Source of the DNA: Dichetophora obliterata
Taxonomy: Eukaryota > Arthropoda > Insecta > Diptera > Sciomyzidae
Length of the DNA: 64,000 nt
Reading direction: 5' to 3'
Assembly: GCA_963920525.1 (NCBI GenBank)
Contig: OY986438.1
Location: 131,346,920 to 131,410,919 of the forward strand
Shown here: one piece after another, positions 23,914 through 33,847 of the stretch
How positions within the stretch are numbered: the stretch's first letter is position 1
Layout: every line of letters starts with the position of its first letter
Translations under genes and position numbers: made by a program
The notes under the pieces: generated by a model
Told to the model about the DNA's origin: nothing
The model's input: only the letters and a program-made list of their open reading frames with translations
The model's database searches: none

Positions 23914-24348
23914 CATGGCAGAACTAGAGAAGAGCTGCATTTCGGACTGCGTTCTCTTTTTCAAATCCAAAATTGTCAAAGTCAGCTTTTTGCGAAGAAG
24001 AACAAAAGGAAAGCAATGGCCGCATTCAGCGGAGTCAACAGTTGGTAACTGACTGTTGTCGTAAAATTCCTTGAAAACCTTTGAAATTATTTACATAATT
24101 AAACAATTATAATAATTAAATAAAATAATTTTCACCTTTCTAACGTTTAGAGTAGCAACACATTCAGAGAAAAACATCGCTCACTAAGGTATAGCTACTC
24201 TGACAGTTCAACACAGTTGACTCCACTGAATGCGGCCAATTTTCGCTTTCTCATCATTTTCAGATTTTCTATGAGCTGTCAACTTAGTTTTGACAGTTTC
24301 GGCAGTCTGTCTCTCCGAAATGCATATACCTTCCCTAATTCGGCCATG
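23914..24348. mobile_element. Palindromic MITE, unit 2, host of a nested MITE
   Basis: Ends are 'catggcagaactagagaaga' and, reverse-complemented, 'catggccgaattagggaagg'. Arms match unit 1 ('gtcaaaa(c)(g/t)aagttgacagct', 'cagattttctatgagctg'). It is interrupted at 24018-24237, between 'gaaagcaat' and 'aattttcgctttc'. Confidence 0.8.
24018..24237. mobile_element. Third-level nested MITE, 220 bp
   Basis: Left end 'ggccgcattcagcggagtca' is mirrored at the right by 'gttgactccactgaatgcgg' plus 'cc', differing at one base in about 22. The interior is non-coding. A related 'gcattcagcgg' occurs at 10752, outside an identifiable element. Confidence 0.85.
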
Positions 24349-24706
24349 CATGAAACTGAACATAATACTATGCTTTAGGTCAAGTAGTTTATGAAAAAAA
24401 GCAACAACAACAACAACTCTGTAAAAGTTAATCAAGGATCGGACTAGACAATCTGTTTGGGAAATAGCTACATTTCCTTTTCAGTAGTCTTGAAACGAAA
24501 TGTGTTTAATTGACAGATTTTTTATAACATATTGTGGTTAAAAAAATTTATTGAAACATTTTTTAAAATTTTGTATGAAAAATCATGCATTGATATTAAT
24601 GAAACATTAAAGGTATTGTGTTGAATTTAAAAACATGTTCAATTTAAAAACGTGATGATTTTTTCAATGCTTGTATTGATTTTGACAAGTATTTGACTCA
24701 GACTGC

Positions 24707-24965
24707 TTGACTCAGGCAAATCGAACTGTAACGTTTATTTATCCATATGTTATATATCCATCAATAAGCCGATTCCTGAAGATTGGTGCAACGTTGCCGC
24801 TTTCAATCACTTCAAGCGAACCCTTGTTTTCGTCGCTTCGAAGACTCAAAACATGCACTAGCCCGAAAAAATATGTATTATTATTATTATTAATAAAAAT
24901 AATTGGAATAAGTCTAAAAAAAAAATTTAAAAGCCCCCCGAAGTTTTTTCTAGGTACGCGCCTGC
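24707..24965 (+). mobile_element. hAT transposase C-terminal fragment and element end
   Basis: The frame at 24707 reads 'FLKIGATLPLSITSSEPLFS' then 'SLRRLKT', corresponding to the hAT dimerisation domain (typical 'TLPVTTATCERSFSALRRLKT'). About 90 bp later the minus strand reads 'caggcgcgtacctag', a plausible hAT right terminus ending at 24965-24967. The remainder of the transposase is missing to the left. Confidence 0.55.
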
Positions 24966-24967
24966 CA

Positions 24968-26324
24968 CAGAATATATTTGTGTTTTACATAATATAAACA
25001 AGGATGAGTCTCAGTGATGCCAACTGGTACAGTAATTATGGGCGCGTACGGTAATTTACTCTTCTGAACGATGTAATATTTTTAACATTAATAATAGGAT
25101 TGTTATTTCAGTGAAACTTTTTTCTTTTCGATTACTAACAAATAAAATTGAAAAAAAGAAAATGTTCAGTTGGCAACAAGTGACACAGAAAGATCGTCGT
25201 CTCGTTGGCTAAGCGAGTTAAGAAAATTAAAAAAGCAAAACTGAGTGTTTTAAAAAATATGCATCCAGCTGCAGTCATAAAAATAAAGGCGCATCTATTG
25301 TTGAAGGTAAACTCAGGAATTCAGACTTTAAAGTAAAAGATCCAGAAGAATTAATTTTAGAAAAGTAGACAAAAGAAGCAGAAATATGAAAGTATGCATT
25401 TCTGGTACATCAGAATAGAGCAACTTGTCCAGTAGATTTGATGATAGAGAAAAAAAAATGTTTTCCGGACTCAAATATTGCACAAAGAATTTAACTAAAG
25501 CCAGCAAATTTTCAGTAACGGAAAAAATTATAAGCATCAGGATAAAATCATCTCTGTATGCAAACCAAAAAAAGTCATCAGAAGTCAGTGACCTAGACCA
25601 GCAGGTTCCACTGGTTGATAATTATGACGACGTAGTTTTCGAAATGTAAATTAAAATTTTTTCAAATTTTTTATTGAATTTTTTATTATTTATAATTTAT
25701 TATTTTATTGTATATTAATTGTATACTAATGTATCTACAGAAAGCTGCAAACATATCGGTTTACTAGAAGACATTCTGATCTTCTTTCAACCTGTAGTGC
25801 AAATAACGGGAACTTGTTACTGGTTTTCTGTAACGAGTCTGGAAAAATGTCGATAGACTAGTATTTATGGCTTATTTATGGCCAAAAATCGTCAAATCCA
25901 CTGATAACAAATGTTAAGCCAATGGTAGTGATGTAGAAAGTTGTCCATTTTGATAGTTCGGCCATTTTATTAATATCTTAAAGTCAGATCTTACATTACA
26001 CGTTCCCCTTCCTTCATTTCTCGTAAGCTTTCAGCTTGGCCCGTATAACGTTAATACATCGCATTTCTACCAAACTTTGATGCCATCTTTTTCGCAAAAC
26101 TTTACGGATTAGATTAACTCCCATGACTGTGCGATATATTGGGAAATTTTTTATGCTCGATTAGTCGATCACATTTTCAGCATTGCTCCGGATAACGCCC
26201 GTCATTATAAGTACTCCTACAACTGCAAAGAGCTCTTCTAGCTTGACTGGCTCTATACCTTTGAAGTTGGTACATGATGCCTATCGTTGAAATCTTTATA
26301 TGTCGCTTCGGCTATTTGAGAGCG
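24968..26324. other. No recognised gene; degenerate sequence
   Basis: The frame 25425-25649 is Lys/Ser-rich with no motif. 25750-26320 has somewhat balanced composition and could be old transposon coding DNA, but frames are closed in all six readings and nothing is identifiable. Confidence 0.4.
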
Positions 26325-28033
26325 TACATGAGGGCGTAAACTAATCTTTGTCAAAATTTTAGGGGGTTGAAGCGGAATTCGAAAGCTCGTCACAAAAACA
26401 AATTTTGAGAATTTTATTCAGATTTTTGAAAAAGGTTTAGAAGTCGCTCAAGGTCGTTCGTTCCAAAAAAGTAGTTCTTCAAATTAATACTTGTGCTTTC
26501 TACCCAGAATGAGTGCCTAACAAAAAAATAAAATATTCCAACAATCTTATTTGGAAATAGAAATTTTCAAATTTTATTTTCGTGGGCTTAAAAGAGGGGT
26601 TCCAACTGTTTTTTGGACAGAATGGTCAAATGGTAAAAATAGTAAAAATCGAAAGTAGATTCTTGAATACACATCATTTACCAAAATGGAAAGGAAATAT
26701 TGAAAATTAAGAAAATTTGAAGCGTGGAAAGAAAATTCAAAAAATTTACGTTATTTTTGACCATATTGTTGCGTGTAAATTATGTGTAGAATTAAAATGC
26801 AAACAGATTAAAAAAATATACAAATCGGTCGATTAGTTTGCAGGAGTGTGGCCTGTTTTGAAAAAGTATATTTCGAGAAAAACGCGTAACAGTTACTCTG
26901 GTTATTTATACTCTGGCTCATCGTGTTTTAAGTGCTATAGAATCTGTATTATAAGTGGGATTGATTTGATTTTTTTCTTACATATTTTTGAATAGCTGTG
27001 TATCAATAATTAATAAAAAATAAATAAATTTAATTTTGAAAAAATTGTTTGCATAAAATCTCGAACGATCTTATCCACTTTATCAAATTTAAACGTTTTT
27101 GTTTTGGGTTAAAAACAAAATTCTTGCATGTTTCATTATTGATGGCAGCTTTAAGTTTTATTAAGATCTTCATTTCTGTTGGGTACGTAATATGTACGTA
27201 CGGAAATGTTCAAGAAAAAAAACCCTGTTAATCGTTAATTTGAGATACTTGAAAAATCGAGTTATTCGAATCGAAAATCGACGAGAGTTGGACTACTCGT
27301 GCTGTGCGGACAAGGAAATTTCCGAAAAAAAATAAATTAGTTACAAACCACTTTTCGTTTATACAGCGTTAATTTTTTCCTACATTTATGGTACAAAAAA
27401 TATCGACATACGTTTCATTTCTATATAGTTCAAGTTAGTTTTTTTCTTAACTTCTTTAAAGATTGTGTTATTTTATTTTGCTTGAACTTTTTTGGTCAAT
27501 ATTGTTTACTTAAAAATTTATTAAAATAAAAACACTTCAATAATACTTAATATTCCCGATGTTTTGAAGGTTTCTTTTCTTCTTATTCAGGGGATTAAGG
27601 ATTTTTTTAACACTGTAAACACAATGACAATATTTTTTGTTCTTGAATGTTATTGAAGATGTCCAATAATATTCTGGATGTAACGAAGTTTTTTGAAAAA
27701 TCCTTGAATATTTATGATCGTAAAAATGTTGCACATATGTACATAAAGTTAAGGTATTTACGTACATATAAGTGCTTAAATTTTTTTATAATGATAACTT
27801 TTTTCAAATTATGTTATTGTCAATTGTACACTATTTGTTAAAAACAATTCTTATGTGTGCATGTTTTTATATCTGCTTAAATTCTCTTCAGTGTAAAAGC
27901 CAAGTGTACATTTTTTGTTGGCAAAAAAAAAATTCCAATAAATGTCAAAAACTCCAAACTTGCCACAAAGGGTGCTTATGTGCCGAATTAACCCTTTCAC
28001 TTTAAAAATTTCACCGACAATTTTACCAAATAT
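26325..28033 (+). repeat. 1.7 kb interspersed repeat, copy 1
   Basis: Starts 'tacatgagggcgtaaact' and ends about 'caccgacaattttacca'. It aligns almost base for base with 51943-53609. Relative to that copy it carries an extra segment near 26684-26740 and near 27346-27395 and lacks about 50 bp near 27205. No terminal inverted or direct repeats are seen. On the minus strand 27555-27591 holds a decayed hammerhead-like core. A frame at 27647-27841 ('MLLKMSNNILDVTKFFEKSL') is shared by both copies. Confidence 0.9.
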
Positions 28034-29790
28034 GTAAAAATTTAAAATTTGTGCAAAGATTTGTACATGAATAGTTTCTTAGAACTCTCAAAATTCAGAT
28101 TTTTACAATGAATAAACATAATTAAAAAATAAAAATAAAAAATGGCATACTAATGCGAATCATCAGTACATTTTAATTATTCGGAATATAAAACAAAAAA
28201 TGGTCAAAGGATAGAGACAATTAAAATGGACAACAATGAAAATGGGATTTCTCGTTGCAAGAGATGGTGCATGACTTAAAGATCACTTTGTGCTATAAAT
28301 AATAACTAAAATCTAAATAATATTTTTAGCATAGACCTCGCAAAAGCTTGCACAGGTTTAAACTTTTCTTTATGCAGTTTTTTGTAATTGGTTTGGGGGG
28401 GAACAGATGTTGTAACTCCTCGGGCCTGAACTTGGCTCTCTACGGGCCTGATTACACTGGCAAGATTATTTAGTGTGAGGAAAGAAGGCATTTCCCTTAT
28501 CCTTTTAGAAAAAAATTCAACTCACAAATAGTGCATTGAAATTCAGCTATCTCTAACTTAAAGACATTTCCTTTATTTCATACGTGTTGGAAGATTTAAT
28601 ATTAAACGTATGTAATGCGTGATACTTTTTATAAATACAAACTCGTATATCCGCTTAAAGGTTGCTAAATTATTGTTTGAAATCGAACTTAATTTTTTTT
28701 TCTTTAAAAAAATAATTTACCAATACATCCCATGTAGTTGACCTATTTTTGTTGTTGCTTTTTTGAAGCATAAAAGAAATGTTGTCAGGCTTAGTTTTTT
28801 TATCATCAATTCTTATCTTGTCTAGTATGCACAGGTCTTGGTCTAATTTAGTACATACGCTTCTTTTTATTTTTTTATTTGTTGTTTTTAAAAGAGAATC
28901 TTTTATTTACTGTATTTCGGTGTAATATTTCCTATTACATTACTATTCAAGTCACACAGTACGCTGACCTCATCACAATTCAAAGCATTGACAATTGAAT
29001 ATTTTCACTATCCAACTATTCAGGCTCTCTATTCAATTTCATCTGCAGTGGAAACTCTTTCAATAAAGCTTCCAATATTTAAGCCTCTATTGATTATGAA
29101 TCACGTGATGTATCTACATATATTTTCTAGTGTTTGGACTATGCGATCCTTTTGTGCACTTATTTCTATCTGTTTGCTCAGGCTTCAATTTGTATACAAA
29201 TATTTTATTTTTTTTTTTTATTTTTGTATTTGCTTTTAACGTAGCAATATTTTGAAAATACAACAAATTTGATAGAATCCTTGAATAGAGGTTGTGCATT
29301 CAAAGGGGAAAATTGTAAAACTCGCAATAGTGTTTGAGAAAGTGTTTGTTTTTAGTTTTTATTGGTGTGAATTTTTAGATATTTCAAAAGTTCAATTTAT
29401 ATTCAGAATTGAGATAAAGTGCAAGAGCCATTTTTATTAATACGTGTTTTGATTGCAAATTTTGGGTGTAGCATATTTTTAAATTTTGCTTTCATGGCTA
29501 GCTAACATATTGCCACTGGAGCGTTTTGAAATTGATTGAAGTAGTTTTAAAATATTAAATCAATTTTGGTTTTCATTTTCACATTTTGATGATCCGGATA
29601 CCCGGAGAGCTTAACCTAAATGATTAAGCAGGAGAAATTGTAATGCATGATTATGTTATACATACATTCATATATGCATAGTATTATGCCTTAAAATATT
29701 AACGTCTTTCTTAATAAAACTTATCAGATCCCAAAAAATATATCAATTGTAAAAGAACCTACAAAAACAAATTTTAACACGGAAAAAAAT
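28034..29790. other. AT-rich intergenic DNA, no gene seen
   Basis: Short frames (28306-28491, 28988-29299) have no domain-like features. No repeats with recognisable ends. Confidence 0.45.
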
Positions 29791-29791
29791 T

Positions 29792-30095
29792 AAAGAGTGA
29801 ATAAAAAGTAACCTTATCTTTCCACAAGCACTTGAATTTTGCTGTGTGTATATGTGTTTGAGTATTCAATGTTGCCACAACGTTGATGTGATTTTGAAAT
29901 AAAAATTATCGCTGGCCAAAATATGTATTTATCAGTTATAGAAGGCACTACGAATAACCAATTTGAATAAGAAAAATATTGTTTATAATATCAAAGAGTG
30001 AATAAAAAGTAACACTTGTCTGATCTACAAGCACTTGTATGTTGCTGTGTTTGACTTTAAGTGCTACCATAACGTTGATGTATTGAGTTTTTCCG
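29792..30095 (+). repeat. Imperfect direct duplication of about 100 bp
   Basis: 'aaagagtgaataaaaagtaa' occurs at about 29792 and 29993. Each copy is followed by 'acaagcacttg', 'ttgctgtgt' and 'aacgttgatgt' at matching spacing. Non-coding; origin unknown. Confidence 0.7.
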
Positions 30096-30233
30096 TTATT
30101 CCACAGCAGCTAAGTGTAAAGCACACATAGCTGATGTCAAAAAAGATTCCTTTAGGTTTTTATTTTGTTGAATTTTTGACCCATACCAGCCACTTGTAGT
30201 CTTGCTACCCAGTTGGAAAATGAGCCCTGCTGT

Positions 30234-30464
30234 ACATGGCTCGCCTCCATATCCACTTGTTTCTCTTTATATAGGTATGTGCTAGGCCAGCATGCCTGCC
30301 AAATTAACTGCCCTAGCAGCAATGCTTCATGCATGGTAATCATTTTGGATTCATACTATGAGATGCATGCTCCACTACTGCTACGGCAGTTAATTTGACA
30401 CACATGCCGTTCTAGGACATGCCTATAGAAAAAATATTTAAGCGGGTATGGAGGCGAGCATGTC
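30234..30464. mobile_element. Long imperfect inverted repeat (foldback/MITE)
   Basis: Left arm 'ggctcgcctccatatcc' through 'aaattaactgcc' (30237-30313) mirrors the right arm 'ggcagttaatttgacac' through 'gggtatggaggcgagca' (30384-30460). Arms of about 80 bp match at roughly three of four bases. Non-coding centre. Confidence 0.75.
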
Positions 30465-30504
30465 TGCTGAATTTCCAACTAATATTTCCAGCGATTGAAA
30501 AATT

Positions 30505-30580
30505 AGCATGATCCGGAGACTTGAACCTCGGCCACGTAAGTGTAAGTGCATCTGCTTTTCCATTCGACCATCGCAGTTGT
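30505..30580 (-). other. tRNA-like segment (degenerate)
   Basis: The minus strand contains 'gatggtcgaatgg', similar to a pol III A box/D-arm. About 40 bases later comes 'ccgaggttcaagtctccgg', a T-arm/B-box-like stem-loop with GTTCAA. The acceptor stem does not pair well. It may be a tRNA pseudogene or a SINE head. Confidence 0.35.
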
Positions 30581-30734
30581 TAACTAATCGTTGCTTTATT
30601 TGCTTCATTAGGAATAAACGTACGAGCATAGAGTAAGAAAATTAACGCGTTCGATTTGTTTGCGAAATCACTAAAAAAACAGAACAAACTAAAAAAACAA
30701 AAACAAAACAAAGCTAAAAGCCACTTAGAAAAAA

Positions 30735-30825
30735 AAATTATTCTGATGGGATTTAAACTCACTTCTCAAGATTACAAAATACATGAATAAAAACCTAGCC
30801 AAATGAGCCATTCGCACCGTTGTGA
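30735..30825 (-). other. tRNA-like segment (degenerate)
   Basis: The minus strand reads 'ggctcatttggctagg' (A-box-like), then 'gtgagtttaaatcccatc' (B-box-like, GTTTAAATCCC) about 50 bases on. Stems are weak, so this is likely a pseudogene or SINE-derived fragment. It lies 230 bp from the previous one. Confidence 0.3.
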
Positions 30826-30931
30826 TTTTGTTAATATAATATACATAACAAAATTGTTGCTATCCAAAGTGCTTCGACGAAAACTCAAAGTGTTGACGAA
30901 TTACAACAATCATGAAAATATTAAAGTTGTT

Positions 30932-31151
30932 CAACCCTATTCTGAATAATATTTCCCGGGGAATCGGAAAAAGGAGTTTTCATTTTTAAGATAGCAAATA
31001 TAGACATCACATTTTTTTGTTTGCACTCATGAATATTGACGGTTGATGAACAAATTTGCATTAAAAATTTTAGAAATGTTCTTGAACTTTATCTTAAAAT
31101 CGAAAAGTCGCTTTTCCGATTCCCAGGGAAAAATTATTCAGAATCGGGCTG
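30932..31151. mobile_element. MITE of 220 bp
   Basis: Left end 'caaccctattctgaataata' is mirrored by the right end, reverse complement 'cagcccgattctgaataatt'. Both continue 'tttccc(c/t)(g)gggaatcggaaaa', giving about 40-bp terminal repeats. 'gttgt' flanks both sides. Non-coding. Confidence 0.8.
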
Positions 31152-31984
31152 GTTGTCTCATAAAATTAAACGGGAATTTCGCATTAGCAAACATGATATT
31201 TTTTGAAATTTAAAAAAAATTAACTTCTTAACTTAGCAGTCAAATTATAACCTGCCACATTCCTCCCATCGGCAGGCCTGCTTTGTTTTTCATCTGGGCA
31301 ACTACAAGCTTAACACATATGTATGTTTTTGTCAACATATCTATGCAAATATATTTAAACACAATTTTATATACACGAATACTGCGCACACTGGTCCAGA
31401 AATTAAAACATGGCCACCTGTAGAAGAATTTCATTAAAACATTTCTTACTCTTGATACATGGACGCTTTAAGGCATTTCGACTGTTTTAGTCATTATATT
31501 ATTATAAGAGCCATAAGCAAATTTATTTGAATATATTACTTTTACACTTTTTCTGTGTGTTGTATGATAAAAATGTTTATTATTTAAAATAAACAATTTT
31601 ACAAAATGACCGCACAGTTCAGTTTTCAAAAACACAAATTTTTTTAATTAGCTCCATGTTGCTCTTTATTTTTCTCTTTCTCTGCGTGCTCAGCTAGCAC
31701 AGTGCAACAAAAAAAAAAAAATGATGAGCCTCGAGCAAGGCGAAAAGTGAGATACATATAAATGCAGAGTGGCGCTTCAAAACAAAACAAAACATTTTTG
31801 TTTCTGTGATATGTATTGTCTTAACCCAATAAGGACAATGATGTCATATCGCATCACTAAGTCGAATGTCGCAAAACTAACCGTATCACATAAAATTTAG
31901 TCAAAATCAAAATTAAGTAAAAATGAGCACATCCGTAAAAAAATTGTCCCGTCTTTAGGGCGTTAAGGAGATTGATTAAAAAAC
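31152..31984. other. Spacer, nothing recognised
   Basis: AT-rich; the last part may be the body of the Helitron whose 3' end is at 32021. No replicase/helicase coding is visible. Confidence 0.4.
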
Positions 31985-32021
31985 GTCCGTGGCGAAGCCG
32001 CCGACAACAGTGGCTTGCTAG
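31985..32021 (+). mobile_element. Helitron 3' terminus
   Basis: 'gcgaagccgccgacaacagt' followed by 'ggcttgctag': a short stem (aagcc/ggctt) with a 12-base loop a few bases before CTAG. This is the standard Helitron end signal. It is followed by T at 32022, as expected for insertion next to T. Confidence 0.6.
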
Positions 32022-32470
32022 TCTAGATATATAAAAATGAATGTGCGTTTGTGTGTCCTGAATACATTTCTACACCATTCATCCGATCGCAATGAAACTT
32101 TCCAAATTGGATGTTCGCATTCATGCGCAGGCTTAAGTCGTTGGATAGCGTTGGACAAGAGGACGTGGCACCTCCCATACAACCTAAATTTGATATATCG
32201 AATAGCTTTTGAGTTATAGTTCGCAAAGCCATGGAATTTGGTATTCGACCACAATTTACACGTGCCGTTTTACTGTTAACATTTTATGGGTGTTAGACAA
32301 GGGGCGTGGCACCTACAATACAACCCAAGCTTGCGATATCGAATTGCTTTGGAGTTATACGTAGCACAGCCTCGGAATTCAATATTCCAACTCAATTTAC
32401 ACATACAGGTTCACTGTTAACATTTTATGGAAGTTTGGCAACGGGGGCGTGGCAGAAATGCGCCGGGTTG
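32022..32470 (+). mobile_element. Helitron-like 5' part with internal 141-bp tandem repeats
   Basis: Starts 'tctagatatataaaaatgaa', matching the TC...TATATA starts of insect Helitron-like elements, exactly adjoining the CTAG at 32018-32021. Two units of about 141 bp (from about 32151 and 32292), each holding 'gtggcacct' and ending 'actgttaacattttatgg', are followed by a third partial unit at 32434. Non-coding. The 3' end was not located; 32471-32752 holds nothing I recognise. Confidence 0.55.
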
Positions 32471-32752
32471 CAGATAGTTATTAATAAAATTGGTAAAATA
32501 TCATTTATATTGAAAACAAACTGGAATTAACATTCTTCAAGAAATAAATAACCATCAAAACCATAATCAGTGAATTTTGGATACATTACTGTAAGTCGTT
32601 TATCTCAGAATATTGAAATATGTAGATGCCGCACACTTTCTTATGACGTCAGTATACTAATATGTTTCATCTAAGGAAGGTTATTTACAAAGAAGAATAT
32701 TGAACATAAATTTATAAAAAGGCTTAATCAATAAGATATTATGAGGAATTAT

Positions 32753-33839
32753 CATTGGCGTCGGAAGCGGGGGGTAAAGGAAGGCAGTTGCCCCACTTTT
32801 TTAGCCATATAAACAATTTAAAAAGAAAACTTCAAAAGTTATTCAAAATGTCAGTTTTTTTACAACGATAATATTTTTGTATTAGATATTTTCCTCTTCT
32901 TTCTCTCTTCTTCATAAACATGCTTGCGGATAACCATTTTATTTCTCTGTGTTTGCAAAAAGATAGAGCAAAATGTAGAGTTTCTACTGCAAACCCACCA
33001 CTTCAGTTTAAAAGCACCCTTAAGTATGTAGCTTAATACTGTAATATTGTAATCGAAGCCTTCAACTGAAAAGTGCCTTCTGAACAAAATCTAAAAACAA
33101 AACTAGATCTTTATGCAGATGACTTTGATGTGAGCGACCTCCACGCGCAACTTAAATTGTTGAAGCAATTGCCTGGCCAAACACCTTCAAATTGTAGTGG
33201 AATTGTATCCCAATTTGCAAAAAATTCGAATACTGTAAAAAAAACTATTAAATGAAGTTGAAAAACTTATTGCTTTGCTTTTGACTGTGGCTGCATTAGC
33301 AGCTTCATCTGAGCGTTTTTTAGTGCACTAAGACGACTTAAAACGTATCTTCGAGCACCTATGACACAGAAACGACTCACTCATGCGGCACTTATACACA
33401 TTCACAAAGATAAAACCGAAGAATTGAATTCGATGGAGGTGGAGAAAGAGTTTGTTTCTCGCAAGGACAGAAAGAAACATTTTGGAATAATTTAAATTGA
33501 TATAACTTTTTGTACCTTATTGCATTTAAACCATGTAAAGATATACCTAGTCTTGCTTTATAAAAGCAACCATTATTTCTTATATTTTCATATTACCATA
33601 TGAAAGATCTTTTAAAGAATGATCTCTAATATTGAAATTGGAAGAACTTTTAAAAATAATGAAATATTAATATTTTTTATATATTTTTATAATTTTTTAT
33701 TTTAAACTAAAATAAAAAATTTGTGTTTTCACATTTATGTTTCTTTGAAGAAATTTTGGTGAACTTTTTTTGTACCACCATTTGTACTGCCCCCCATTTG
33801 TACTGCCCCCCCAGATGAAATTCGCTTCCGACGCGCTTG
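32753..33839 (+). mobile_element. hAT element, internally deleted, with perfect 8-bp target duplication
   Basis: Termini 'cattggcgtcggaagcg' and, reverse-complemented, 'caagcgcgtcggaagcg' match at 14 of 17 positions. They are flanked by the direct repeat 'ggaattat' at 32745-32752 and 33840-33847. The 1,087-bp body carries only the 3' part of a transposase gene. Confidence 0.9.
33065..33492 (+). pseudogene. hAT transposase C-terminal part with frameshifts
   Basis: Starts around 33073 with 'SEQNLKTKLDLYADDFDVSD'. After a shift near 33240 it continues 'EVEKLIALLLTVAALAASSER'-type sequence. After another shift near 33318 it reads 'SALRRLKTYLRAPMTQKRLT' and 'HAALIHIHKDKTEELNSMEV', ending at about 33495. 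This is the hAT C-terminal dimerisation domain (A-x-SER-x-FSALRRLKTYLR). The catalytic N-terminal two thirds are absent. Confidence 0.8.
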
Positions 33840-33847
33840 GGAATTAT

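Larger units (their letters stand above)
23374..24380 (+). repeat. Second copy of the direct repeat, split by nested MITEs
   Basis: Repeat blocks occupy 23374-23690 and resume at 24349 with 'catgaaactgaacataatac', matching the uninterrupted first copy ('catgaaactgaacagtg'). The 23691-24348 insert consists of two MITEs in tandem, one of which holds a third. 'atgaaac' flanks both sides of the insert, the likely target duplication. Confidence 0.7.

Noticed and set aside
23524..24435. Several 60-85 codon frames containing 'HGRIREGIC'
   Set aside because: These are readings of the MITE terminal repeats, which is why the same peptide recurs; not genes.
25425..25649. 74-codon Lys/Ser-rich frame
   Set aside because: No recognisable domain, chance-level length for this base composition.
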